In this document: piece after piece, positions 12,339 to 24,459 of the stretch
How the letters are laid out: each line of letters begins with the position of its first letter
How positions within the stretch are numbered: position 1 is the first letter of the stretch
Source: Hirudinaria manillensis
Taxonomy: Eukaryota > Annelida > Clitellata > Hirudinida > Hirudinidae
Direction: 5' to 3'
Assembly (NCBI GenBank): GCA_034509925.1
Contig: CM067531.1
Location: 4,025,501 to 4,089,500, forward strand
DNA: 64,000 nucleotides
Notes under the pieces: generated by a model
What the model saw: the letters and a program-made list of their open reading frames with translations, nothing else
Database searches by the model: none
Told to the model about the DNA's origin: nothing
Made by a program: the position numbers and the translations under genes

Positions 12339-12906
12339 TCATTGCTCTTTCTCATTGCTCGTTGCTGAAAATTCCAAAAAGTCATCATATGTATTGTTTA
12401 TCAGCTTGACAGGCATAAGCTGAGCTTCCAAATGCTCGGCCTTTTCGAACTTACTGGTTCCAGCCAAGGCTTCCAAAATCTGATCACTCGCACCCAAAGA
12501 AACACGTTTCGAGGGTTGAAGGTGTCCAGCAGGAAGTTGGGCAAGTTGAACTTGTGTGGGTTTAACTTCTCCTGTAACTCTGGCTTCATCTGTTCTCAGG
12601 AAACCGAACTCCACTGCAACAATTAAGCCGTTCAGTCAATGTCATACAAACTCGAACAGGTCCGTGTCGAATTACGAAGCAAACAACAAATGTCGCGGTG
12701 GGTTGCGTTTTTGTATTCCAACAGGCCTCAATTTAATAATCTAAATCTGCTACTCTATTCCTTACCAGTAAAATCATCTCCCACTTGATACGGACATTGG
12801 TGAAACTCTAAAAAATATTTTAAAACGGTTATATTGTATATAATAACGACATCGGTCGTCATCAACTTAAGTGCTTACTGACGTGCTGGTCCTTGATTTT
12901 GGGCAT
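12339..12906 (-). CDS. Small unrecognised protein, 113 residues
   Basis: Three coding exons on the minus strand (12883-12906, 12766-12808, 12339-12613) join in phase to 342 bases. The predicted protein starts MPKIKDQH, continues FTNVRIKWGDDFTVEFGFL, then a Gln/Leu/Pro-rich middle, and ends with an acidic tail containing NNTYDDFLEF. A likely 5' UTR exon ends at a donor near 13020, because the sequence before this ATG has stops in the coding phase. No signal peptide or membrane segment is visible. The gene is convergent with the KMT2 gene. I cannot assign a family. Good splice borders and one continuous frame make a real gene likely, but the donor at 12882 was chosen because it keeps the frame. 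Confidence 0.55.
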
Positions 12907-14399
12907 TGTGGAATCGAACAATTCTGCTTGAGGAAAAAATATTTAAGAACATAAGACACGAATGTTCAAACCTTTTTAAATGCATTTTAGTAAAACCAAA
13001 AGTATTATAATGCATGAGCTTACCGCTAATAATACTGCAGCAAAACTTCCGACGGAACTTGCGCAATAGCTCTAGGTTAATCAATATATGTTAATGAGTT
13101 GGCTGACCAGGAAAGGTTGAGATTAAAGTTAAAATATTATTTTTATTTTATCATTTACAGGTTTATTATTACGTATTTATTTGTTAAGCTATTTACTGCG
13201 TACACTACAAATTCTGCAAATTTAACACATTTAAATTTCCACTAATTTTTTTTCAATACATTTTTAATCACGGAACAATCTCATAAACTTAATTTTAAAT
13301 AAAAAGATACTCTTTAAAATAAACATTTGCTTCTCCTACTCTTGAGTCTCTTCACTCCTAATGTGAACCTTTCCAGATACTTTAACCTTCTGCTGTCGTA
13401 TTGGGCACATAATTAATAATTTTGTCTCGGTCTGTAATGAAATTCCAAAGCATAATGACAGGATTGGTCGTGAAATTAGCACGGCGAAAAGCCCGACCCA
13501 ATCGAAGTTGATCACTACTTGATCACTCAGCTTCATCAAACCTAACACTTTTTCTTGCTTTCACAATCACCTATTTCTTCCTTCCATATACTAACCACAT
13601 ATACATACTTGCCGTTGTATTTCCGCATGATGCAACTTAATTAATTAAATTATAAATAATGACTATTACTATGATAATGATATGGTTTTATTATTTGTTT
13701 ACATTGACATAATAATTATTATTAATAATTCAACGATTTAATAGTAATTATTACTAACACTCATATTTATATGAACAATGCATCAGATAAATAATAATCA
13801 AGAGTCCGCTTTATATTATATATACTTTAGCAATTCCTGGCCAAATCATGACTGATTTCTAAAAGATTTACTGTTTTCTCAGGTCACGGCAATAGCTGAT
13901 AATCTTCAGGTCCATCTAAATTGAATTGTTTTTCGTCAGAAAACACGTTGGTCCTACCTACTCTGATAACATTGCTTTTACCTGTTGAACTCTGGCAACT
14001 TTATGTTGTTCTTACAGAGCTGGAACTTCTAATCCTTTTCATACTTTAAAATACTGCTGCCATTTAAGTAATTTAATACTATGCTTTTTTTTACACAACT
14101 AAATTTAAATCTGTTCTTGGCTGGTTGCAGAAAATCTACCTGATGATGCTTTCGCAACTAGTAATCAATCTTGGTTGACCGACAGCTTTTTATTCCTTAC
14201 GGGGATTTCTGGCTTCCATAAGCTTCAGGATCATTCAAATAATTATAAATAACATGTACATACTATTGAGCTCTTTAGGAATCATTTAAGCCAGAAAATT
14301 GGATATTGATGCACGAACAGTGAAACGCCAGTAACATTTATTATCACACCTTTAATGCATTCATATACTCACAACAATGCCTACAAATAAGCCGAAACT
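12907..14399. other. Upstream region of the small gene; no gene seen
   Basis: AT-rich sequence. A 70-codon minus-strand reading frame at 13336-13548 has no recognisable content or splice context. The rest has only short frames. Confidence 0.5.
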
Positions 14400-17300
14400 T
14401 TCACATTGCTCACGATTTAAGGCTCTCAATACTGTTGAGTCAATAGCAGCGGGATGTCAGTCACGTGGGCCTAGTCTATTCTCATAGGCTGATTTTGACC
14501 TAGATTTTCCAACATCCGTATGTCAATATCCAATTATTCAGCGAGTTTCATGATGTGGTCAAAGCAATTTTACGATCTAAAATCTAATTAATCTTTCTAA
14601 ACCAATTATGGTTATGATCGCAAGCTATGATAGAGACGATAAAGGCAATGCTTGATTTTCCAAAGTATTTCAGCTGATCATTAATTTATTGTGGTTTCAT
14701 GCAAAGAGAACTTCCATGAGGGATAGAAGTGTACGATCAAGCATCCGATGATGAGATTTATATTTTATTTCAAGATACAACAATATTTATATTTACATTA
14801 TATTTATATTCAGCAAGGGTGCACGGAAGATTCTATTTGAAATTTATTGATTATTGATAGCAGTTTAAATCTGGAAAATATTTCGTTTTAATCGAGTCTT
14901 CTTTTTACATAGCTATTGGAGATGAAGTAAAGTGATTCCCAGGCATACTATGAACAAATAATTTACAAAATTTTTTAAGATTTTAAGGACAAATTAACGT
15001 TTTTTTTTAAACTTACACTGTCAAGTTTTTCACCGTTCAACATCTTCATGAAATCATCCATCATGAATTGATATCGTTTGGACAGAAATAGGAATGGGCT
15101 GCAATGTAAATTAATTAAATTACTTGATTGATTATTAAAATGATTCTCTAATTGGCTTTTAAAATGAGTTCAAATTCAACCATTTCTTAAGCGATGTTTG
15201 GATCAAGCAGGGCAACTCATACGAGGGATTTAAGAGTTTGAATCTGACAAAAGTATTTATTCGAATATTTCTGAATCTTTCTTGTCTGCAAACTCCTTCC
15301 GTCTGAAGTAAATATAAATATAAAGACATTCTGAAATGTTGATTTTAAATATCTTTCCTGATTACCTCAAGTAATTGCTCACAAGACATGCAAGCATCGT
15401 AAATCTTTGACCGAACATAAAGACGTTTGAGAAAATCATCATAATAAACGAATCTCTCTATCGTGAAGTCAGACAGCTCCTCTGATGTCTCTTCGTCACC
15501 ATTGGCTACTTTGATTTCTGTGTCGATATAAGGTTCAATATCGTTGCAATGTTTCTTGTCGATGAGTTTCATTAGTGATTCAGGATATTTTAGTTGCTGG
15601 AAGAAAATCAATTTGAAATTTATAAATAAAAATTTATGAAATAAAAATAAAGGTCTATTATGGCTTACTTCTAAGTGAAAGAAGTTATCAAAAGTTTCAA
15701 ATAAGATTTGACATTTTTTTATTATTGCATCTGTAGTACCAATTGCAGTATCCTGTAAAAAGTTATTCATTAATTATGAAGAATTATTGGCGATAATAAT
15801 AACATTAACACGTACAAAATCGTGGTAATATTTGAAAATATTAGCTCATTATAAAATGTAATAAGTATATTCAACAAAATTTATTCCGACAAAAAAAGAC
15901 TCACCTTAACATTTCCCATAAGAAACTCAATCTTCCTCTGCAATTTCTCATCATCGGTTTGTGCGGATGAAAAGAATCGATACAAATGGCCAAGCATCAA
16001 ACTCGAATTTAAAAGTTCTCTTACAATTTTTATGAAATTTCTGTCGAAATCCTCTTTCTGATTTGATAACAATGAATGAGATAAACACTCTTATCATTTA
16101 CATATTCGACAAGCCTTAAGCATTAAAAACGATATTTTAAAAATTTAATTAATGTATCAGTTACCTTTAGTAGTACTTTATGCAGATTTGCTTTTCTAAC
16201 TAAATTTTCTTTGGATGGTTCGAGCTTTATTTTTTCAAATATCAATGTAACTGGTTTGAAAATAAATATTATATTGCTTGTACTGAATCTTATTATATTA
16301 TAGTTTATTATTACTTTGTCGGGACAACCAGCAACAAATACTTTTAGTTGTTGCATCCTTGCTTTCTGGAATGTTTTTCAGATTTGATAACCAGTAAAAA
16401 ATAGCGAAGCCTGCAAGAAATAATTTTATTAAGTATGTCATTTATTAGGTATAACCTTATCCTCTAACAAACCCTCTTCGGTATTTACTACTCGATGCCA
16501 TTTTTCGGGGCATTTATTTACCACAGCTTTCAGGAATTTTACCCCACGGCACAAATAATATCGACTCATTATAAGAATCAAAATCGTCCTGAAAATTAGA
16601 AATCATAAATTCATAAATTTCAATTTATTTTGTATAGTTCTGCATTTTGTAACCATATTATATTCGATGTATTTGCATCATGAGGTAGACATTCTATCGT
16701 CTGTATGTACACCGTGTCCAATATTTCAAAGTTCTGTTCTAGAAGCTGCATTAGAGTTTTCAGTTTTACCAAAAAAGTTGAAACAAAGTCTATAATAATT
16801 TACAATACCTCATCGATGCCAAAGTTAAATGTAGCAGTAAACAGATTGCCAAAAAGTTGAAATTTCTCGGTTAAAAAAGGACAAGGTACTTTTGAAAACT
16901 TTCCTGACAGAACGATTACGATAATTTAATTAAATTTGTTAAATTTATAAAGATTAAATAGATCGTAAAGATAAGTGTAAAGATAGGTTATCGTGTAGAA
17001 ATGACTTATGAATTCCAAAACTGACTATTTTTATCTTTGAAGTACTTGTCCTTTGGATATATTAAATGGTCTATCTCGGTCAGACCTTCGTCTTGGATCT
17101 TTGGCAGAAGAGTGCTGCAAAATAAGAAAAAATTAACTTTTATGTGAATGTTACATTTCTCAAAATCTCCTCGTGTCACCAACCTCATTATTGCCGAATT
17201 CATTTTAAATCTTTTAAACTCTTCCAGCTCAAACTAAATTTATATTTAAATATACGTATTAAAATTTTATTAGTTATCCCTAAAACTAATCATGCATGAA

Positions 17301-17600
17301 ATAGTCAAACCAACCCGCCCCGAGCGGTTCACTTCTGCTTTTATACCTTTAAATGATTTAGTAATAATTGTGATATCTGTAAAAATAATTATTGTCAACC
17401 TTTAGAACTACTAATAATTTGATGGAAAGCTGAATTAATACCAATTTATTGCAAGAAAGCCTTAATTGGTAGAAATATAAAAAAATATCTACCCTTAGTT
17501 AATTTTTCTCTCCGTCTTTTCCTAGTTTCTTCGGATTCGACATGGGGATTATCCCTTAACGTTTTAAATGCCATACTTAAATATGCAAAATACCTAGCAA
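14400..17600 (-). repeat. Duplicated segment, copy A (inverted relative to copies B and C)
   Basis: This segment holds orphan gene A plus its 3' flank (14400-14887). On the minus strand the flank matches copy B (for example the stretch at 14461-14520 against 18602-18670) and copy C (14640-14760 against about 23290-23410). The gene body matches copy C exon by exon. Divergence is uneven: some exons are barely alignable, while two stretches are identical or nearly so, introns included. Confidence 0.85.
14888..17574 (-). CDS. Orphan gene family, copy A (15 exons, 499 residues)
   Basis: Exons: 17493-17574, 17315-17376, 17184-17233, 17026-17114, 16809-16903, 16654-16745, 16473-16588, 16315-16410, 16165-16250, 15905-16057, 15669-15752, 15366-15596, 15181-15302, 15017-15098, 14888-14947. 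They sum to exactly 500 codons with no internal stop. The protein is soluble-looking, rich in Leu/Lys/Asp and probably all-helical. It starts MAFKTLRDNPHVE with a basic RKRRREK patch. Landmarks are TEIDHLIYP, SRYYLCRGVKFL, LGHLYRFFSSAQTDDEKLQ, KLIDKKHCNDIEPYI, IYDACMSCEQLLE and YQFMMDDFMKMLNG. No signal peptide or membrane span is seen. I do not recognise a family. The preserved frame in copy C supports a functional protein. Introns are about 45-250 bases. Confidence 0.8.
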
Positions 17601-17759
17601 TTATCAACAATGGCTTGTACCAATTTGGCGTTTATAAGATTTATAGATGATTTATAAAAGAACCAGTAAGGAAATCGAAGATACAAATTTTAGAAAGTTT
17701 TAAATTTATAAATTAAGCTTTTTTAAAATTAAATTAGTTGCTTTCGCAGCATTGCAAAT

Positions 17760-17945
17760 TGTATTTATGGTTTTCCCTGTTTGTCTGAAACTTGAGCGTC
17801 TGTTTGCCTTATTTTGGAAATTTAAATGCAAGTGTGTTAAATTGTACTTAAAATCTTCTAAATTTAAAAAATTAATTTTTCATAACATACTTGGGAATCA
17901 CTATATTGCATCTCCAATAGCTACATAACGAAGAAATCTCAATAA
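17760..17945 (+). pseudogene. Remnant of the orphan gene (last two exons, decayed)
   Basis: The final exon is still readable: TWESLYCISNSY followed by a stop, against AWESLYFISNSY in copy A and AWESFYFICNSC in copy C. The preceding intron matches copy C (TTAAATTGTACTTAAAATCTT type sequence). Before it lies a heavily diverged version of the penultimate exon (about 17764-17830). No earlier exons follow in order upstream, so this cannot encode the family protein. Confidence 0.7.
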
Positions 17946-17960
17946 TATCGAAATAAATTT

Positions 17961-18053
17961 TTGGATTTAAGCTGATCAATGATCAATTTAATTGGATTTA
18001 AGCTGATCAATGATCAATTTAATTGGATTTAAGCTGATCAATGATCAATTTAA
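17961..18053 (+). repeat. Tandem repeat, three identical 31 bp units
   Basis: Three perfect copies of a 31-base unit begin at 17961, 17992 and 18023. Each contains the near-palindrome TGATCAATGATCA. The expansion is specific to copy B: at the same place copies A and C have only single diverged versions (TTTAAACTGTGATAA in C). Confidence 0.95.
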
Positions 18054-18760
18054 TTCTAAAAAACTGTCGAATGTCCGAAATAGAATATCCCATTCGTCCA
18101 TGCTTAATAATGCTCAAATCTCAGCATCTGAGGTTTGACCACATTCTTCTATCTCTCATGGAAGTTCCATTTGCATGGAAGTACAATAAATAGGCTGAAA
18201 TATTTTGAAAAATCAAGAATTGCCTTTATGAGCTTATCAGCTTGCGATTTTTGTTTAGAAAATTTAGAAGTGCCCTCTACGACAACTTATGCAGATCGGA
18301 CAAATCAAAATCTCTTTCAACAGTGGTGTGGTATAAAGTTAAGCGTCACGAGAGAGTCAAGTTTTAATGACACAGAATTTCATGAGAGTTACTCTACAGA
18401 GGCGTTAGTACTTGAAATATTTCCAGGCAGCCCAACTCTAGGACGGTCTAGATGATAGTTATGAAGTTTAGAATATTATTTCTAAAAAAGAAAAGCCTTT
18501 TAAATGGTATTCGAATCAAATCAAAGAAATTTACAATGAAGATCTTACCATAAAATTGCTTTGACCAAATTATGAAACTCGCTGCATAATTGGACACTGA
18601 CGCGTGGATGTTGGGCAATCTAGGTCAAGATCAGCCTATGAGAATAGACCAGGCCCACATAACTGACAGCTGTTGTTGACTCGATAGTGTTGAGAGCATC
18701 GAATCGTGAGCACGTGAGTGCATTAAAGGTCGTTGAGAGCAAAAGTTACTATCGCTGCAC

Positions 18761-20439
18761 AAGTGGTTGCTCGAGCAACAATATCCGATTTTCTGTCTTA
18801 AATTCCAGATTGATTTATTTATATTGGCTGACTTTATTCTATTCCAACTTTAATTTAGTCTCAAAATTAAGAGAACAATAAATAGTTATCAAAACAAATC
18901 CAACTGGGCAACAGTGAATATCAGTTTCATCTTAAACGCTAATAAAATATTTTTAAAACCTTGGCAGTTATTTATTATCCCTTAGATTTCACTTTTGTAC
19001 ATTAAACCATTCTTTAGGACTCTCCAAAATTATTTAGTGTCATGCTTATTATAGCTAAATTGTTGTGCAGAAGGCAAAATGGCATCATTAGGGATTATCA
19101 AATTATAAAATGTTTATTAAATCAATTAACTCTGAATTTCGAAAGTATTTTTCATATTTTGTGCGAGAGTAATGCTGGAACGCCATCCAATCGGAAACCT
19201 ATCTGCATGAAGCTCCGCGTTGGCGAATATATTATGTTCATGAGGCGAAGTCGACTTTGATCTTTTAGAAAATTGAATCAACGATCCACTGAAAAGTCGA
19301 AACATCCTCTTTTGGCTGGCTGTGCATACGAACGTTGTTTAAAAAAGGTTCAAGTCGTCTCACAACTTTTACCTGAAAAATATTGTTTGCATTACTATTA
19401 CCGTAAAAAGTTAAAAATTCAAAGGGTGTAAATTAATAACAATTAATAGGTAAACGTTGAGAAGGTGAAACATTAATAAATAATTCGTAATTTTAATGCA
19501 AATCCTTTCCTATTCAGGTAGAACTATCAACGAATTATGTTTTTTCCAATTTTTCCAACTCAGGATACAAATTTTGCAGGGCTTCGAGAAATTGGTTAAC
19601 ATCGGGTTTTAACTTATAACTTGTTAGCTATTTCCTGATAAATTTGGTGTTGTCAAGATTCAAGGTCTTCCATTCAGCGAGCAGTGTATTTAGTTTTTGG
19701 ACAATCCCATGCATTAGTCTATACTTCCCGCGAATTGTCCCCATAATTCCCTCGTGCATAAATAACTTACTTCGAATGAAAAATGGGACCCCAGGTTATT
19801 ACAGTATCTAATGTCACGGATACAAAATCTTATAGCAACCTATCGTGTCTTGCAATTTCAAGCGCACTCTTACGAACTCGTAAAAATCAAAACTATGTGT
19901 TGCTCTATAATCTAAACCATAGTGGAATATTCTTATTATGCATTGATTATATTATTGATGTCTTATTATACCGGGAGTGGTTTAGATTTACTTAAAGTTG
20001 ATCGATATCAAAATTATTTCTGATCTCTGTTGACATTCCGACCTGCTCAGTGACATTTTTAGAAATCAGTCGCACTAAAACTAAGATTTAATTTTAAAAA
20101 ATAATTTATAAGACTTTCATTTCTGAAATTTATCTTTTTGATTTTATAAATTGTTCAGCCATAGAGAGAGTCGGAGTAGCTGAATAAATAACATATATCT
20201 TGAAAATAATTTAATATTTTGTCCAAATTAAAAGTCGCAGATCTAAGTCTATTAGACATAGAGAAGGCAGCAAAATTTAAAATTCAAAAGCAACTTAGAA
20301 TACTACTCAAACATCCAAATGCAGCTTATTGGCAAATTAATTTTAAAACTTATAATTATAAAAATTTTAATTTCTAAAATTTGTCTCTTCGATTTCTTGT
20401 CTTATTCAATCACCTAGAACTCTTGAAGTAGCTGAGCTG
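18761..20439. other. Spacer between copies B and C; no gene seen
   Basis: AT-rich sequence with only short frames (72 codons or fewer), none with recognisable content or a clear match to the flanking gene family. Confidence 0.5.
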
Positions 20440-23400
20440 ATAAAACTAATTGTTGATATTTGCTTTAATATTAAATATTACGCATCAAAACATGGCGGTT
20501 AATAAATCAGGGCTTCGCTGTAATTTGGAATATCAAAAGCCTTCCGTTTTCATACGATATGGTAATATAAAATGAGGATGTTTTTAAACGATGTGTTTTG
20601 CATTTCTATCAAGCTTTGAGTCTTACAATAACATGAAATTAACTCAATAATCCATCAAATAAATACATTTGTTAGTTGGAAAAGTTGACAATAATGATTT
20701 TTCTAGCTATCCAGACTGTTAATGGATCAATTGGAGATTTAATAAGAGAATTGAACATCATCCGGCGGGTTGGTGTGACTATTTCAAGCGTTATCAGTTT
20801 ATGGAATATGTAATAAGTTTTTATTATTGAACATTCAAATGTAAATTTAGTTTCGGGTGAAACAATTGGAAAACTTTAAAAGACTTTCGGCAATAATGAG
20901 GTTAGTGGCACGAAGAAGTTTTGAGAAATGTTATATTTACCTATAAAATAATTTGTTTTTTTTGCAGTACTCTTTTGCCAAAAATAAAAGAAGCAGATCT
21001 GACTGAAGTAGACCATTTAATATATCCAATGGATGAGTATTCCAAAGATAAACATAGTCAGTGTCTGATTTCATAACGCAAGGCGCATGAACGTCTACGA
21101 TTATCTTTATAATCACATACAATTTAAACAAATTTAATTAAACTATTATATCTGCCAGGAAAGTATTCGGATGTACCTTGTCAAAATATAAAAGATAGTT
21201 TTTATTTTTATAATTGTTTGTTTAAATGTTTGGTTCACAATGACAATGATGAGGTAATGTAAACTATTCTTTATTTTACATTAAAAACGTGGAACTAAAA
21301 TATAATTTTTGATTAATTTGAAAGATTCGAGAGCAGAGCTTTGAAATATTGGACACGGTGTATATACAGATAATACAATGCGCACCTCATGATATGGATC
21401 TGCACGAATTATTAGGGTATCAAAATATAGAACGACATAAAAGATTTATTAAAATTGAAATTAATTAATATTATTTATAAATATCAGAAATATTATAGTT
21501 CTTTTAACGAACCGATATTATTTGTGCCGTGGTGTAAAATTATTGAGGGCTATAGTTGATAAACGTGCCGAAGACATTCAGAGCATGATAAATGAATCAG
21601 AGGGTTGGTTTTAGTTTATAACAATATAGATTTCTCGTATGCCTAAAAAAATTTTTATATCTTGCAGCTTTCAGCGTTTTATCCTGGTTATCAAGCCTAA
21701 GAAACGTTCCAGAAGGCAAGGATCCGGCGACGAAGAGAATTTGTCGCTGGTTGTCCCGTCAAAGTAATATCCAAAAGCCTAATACATAATAAATTTTATA
21801 TCTAGCAATAAAGTTACATTTATTTTGAAAACCAGTCACACTGATATTTGAAAAACTAAGGCTCGAAACATCCGATATCGTTTTGAATAGAAGACGAAAT
21901 CTGCATAAAGCACTGCTGAAGGTTATTGTTAAATTAATTAAACCCGTAAATTATCATCTTTAATACTTAATCCTCATATTATAACCCTATCAAATGTAAT
22001 GTTAGAGTAACAGACCTCGCTTATTATCATTATTATTATTATTATCAAAACAGAAAAAACGCTTCGACAGAACTTTCATAAAAATTTTAAATGAGATTCC
22101 AATTCCTGATTTGATACTTGGCCACTTGTATCGATTCTTTTCATCCGCACAAACCGATGATGAGAAATTGCAGAGGAAGATTGACTTTCTTTTGGGAAAT
22201 GTCGAGGTGAATCTTATTGGATGGAGATAATTCTGTTAAAAAAAGTTATTGCATTTAATATTTGCAACTAATATTTTTAAACATTGCCAGTGTTTTGCTT
22301 ATGCTGTTAAAAGTAAATATATCTCGAATTGATTAATAACCTACAATGTTTTACAGGATAACAAAATTTCCACAGATGCAGTAATACAAAATTGTCAATA
22401 TTTATATAAATTTGTTGAAAATTTCTTTTTGATTCAAGTAAGTCATTGTAGACCTTTTTATTTTAGAAAATAAAATTCATTGAAATCTGTTTCTTCCAGC
22501 AACCAAAATATCCTGAATCACTAATAAAACTCATCGACAAGAAACATTGCAACGATATTGAACCTTATATCGACATGGAAAGCGAGGAAGTCAATGGTAG
22601 CGAAGGAAATCCAGGAAAAATGTCTGACTTCACGTTAGAGAAATTCATTTATTATGATGAATTTCTCAAACGTCTTTATGTTCGGTCAAAGATTTACGAT
22701 GCTTGCATGTCTTGTGAGCAATTACTTGAGGTAATCAGGAAAGATATTTAAAATCAACATTTCAGAATGTCTTTATATTTATATTTACTTCAGACACAAG
22801 GAGCTTGCAAAGAAGAAGGATTCAGAAGCGTTGAAATAAATAGTTTCATCAGAAAAAAACTCTTGGATCCCTCATTTGAGTTGCCCTACTTGATCCAAAC
22901 ATCGCTTAAGAAATGGTTGAATTTTAACTCCTGAGTGAATCATTTTAATAATCAATCAAGTAATTTAATTAATTTACATTGCAGTCCATTCCTATTTCTG
23001 TCCAAACGATATCAATTCATGATGGATGATTTCATGAAGATGTTGAACGGTGAAAAACTTGACAGTGTAAGTTTAAACAAAAAACGTTAATTTGTACTTC
23101 AAATCTTTAAAAATTTTGTAAATTATTTGTTCATAGTATGCCTGGGAGTCATTTTACTTCATCTGCAATAGTTGTTCAAGCAGAAGACTCGATTAAAAAG
23201 AAATAATTTTCGGATTTAAACTGTGATAAATAAAAGATTCGTAAAACCTTCTGAAATGTCCCAAATAGAATATCCCGTGCATGCGTGCTTAATATAATTC
23301 TCAGCATAGAATGTTTGATCACGTTATTCTCTCGTTGTCCATTTGCATAGAAATATGATAGATTAAAGCTGAAATTATTTGGAAAATCAAGAATTGCCTT

Positions 23401-23570
23401 TATCGGCTTATTGGGAATCTTCTCCGTTAAACGCTTGCGAAACTTAAAATATTATATTTTAGAAGCGCCCTCTGAGCCAAATTGCGAAAATCTTCCAACA
23501 AGAGTACTAAATTATAGCAGCACGGGAAAGTTGTGATTCAATGTCATGAGAGTTGTTATAAGTAAGAAAG
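20440..23570 (+). repeat. Duplicated segment, copy C
   Basis: Homologous to copy A in inverted orientation across the whole gene, introns and about 370 bases of 3' flank. Near-identical stretches are 22662-22795 (identical to 15301-15434 reversed) and 22937-23077 (one mismatch to 15006-15146 reversed). The right end carries a 23-base stretch at 23514-23536 that recurs at 25218-25240. Confidence 0.85.
20492..23196 (+). CDS. Orphan gene family, copy C (about 490-500 residues)
   Basis: Same exon order and phases as copy A on the opposite strand. The start MAVNKSGLR is at the equivalent ATG; exon 1 is 20492-20561 and exon 2 (62 bases, as in A) ends at CGG|GTTGGT. Matching landmarks are TEVDHLIYP, NRYYLCRGVKLL, LGHLYRFFSSAQTDDEKLQ, KLIDKKHCNDIEPYI and YDACMSCEQLLE; the gene ends at the TAA at 23194-23196. 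Every exon I translated is open, so this is probably an intact gene rather than a pseudogene. The N-terminal third and the exon at about 21160-21253 are strongly diverged from A, while the C-terminal exons are almost identical. No family or function recognised. Confidence 0.72.
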
Positions 23571-24459
23571 TCTTTTCTCATTTTCCATCGTGCGGATTGT
23601 CCTCTGGGGAGTAACATATAAACCCTATAAACCGCCTCCTAATAGTTTTCAGAATTCAACAGAGGGAGCGCGATTTAAAAATCATTATCTTTGTGTCATT
23701 AATTAACTCTAATTAAACAATTATTTAAGATAAAAAACCCTTTGTAAGATTAATTTAGAATTCCAGAAAATATGAAAAATGCTTTCATATCTTTACTTTG
23801 ACTGTTTTTGTAATTGTTAGACCTAATAATTGACTAATTATAAAATTTAAATAAAATTAAAAGTAAATAGAAAGACAAAAAATATTTCGTGAATTTGAAT
23901 TTCATTGAATTTGTAGAGTCCTGGCGAATGTTTTATCTCTGCATAATTTTTTTTCCAGTTCCCAAGACCAAGATCAAGTTCCAAGTTCATTTACTGGAAT
24001 TCAAGTTCATAATTACAACTTTAAAATGAAATGTAAATATTTAACAATGTAATAATTAATAAGAATTTCATGAGAGTCATTTACTAACAAGTTAAATAAC
24101 AGAAGAGGGAGAGATACTGAAGCATACTGAGAGCAATAAATAGAGCGTGAAACCACTAATGAACATGTATTGAATACTCGTCTGCCTTCAGAAAGTCCTA
24201 AATAATACATGTTTTGCTTATGAGTACGATCTATTTGGAAGACTTGCTAATTGGATAGTCTTATTATCTAATATTTTCATTCAATGCTCTACAAAAGAAC
24301 ATTCTCACAGATCACAGATATTATGAATGTCTTAATGATTTGTTTCGATCTGCCTGCCAAATTACGTAACAGTCGCTATTTAAATGGATCGGGTTTTAAG
24401 GGTCGTTTGTTTACAACTTTCTACTGCCTCTTGACAAAGAACGCGGTTGATAGCAGAAC

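Larger units (their letters stand above)
17700..18760 (+). repeat. Duplicated segment, copy B (3' fragment only)
   Basis: Homologous to the last intron, last exon and 3' flank of copies A and C, in the same orientation as C. The 3' flank is a direct repeat of C (18075-18245 against about 23265-23410). Its distal part, 18600-18720, is an inverted match to 14400-14520 of copy A. The upstream exons of the family are missing. Confidence 0.8.

Noticed and set aside
13336..13548. 70-codon minus frame upstream of the small gene
   Set aside because: Could not be joined in phase to the 12.3-12.9 kb gene and has no recognisable content.
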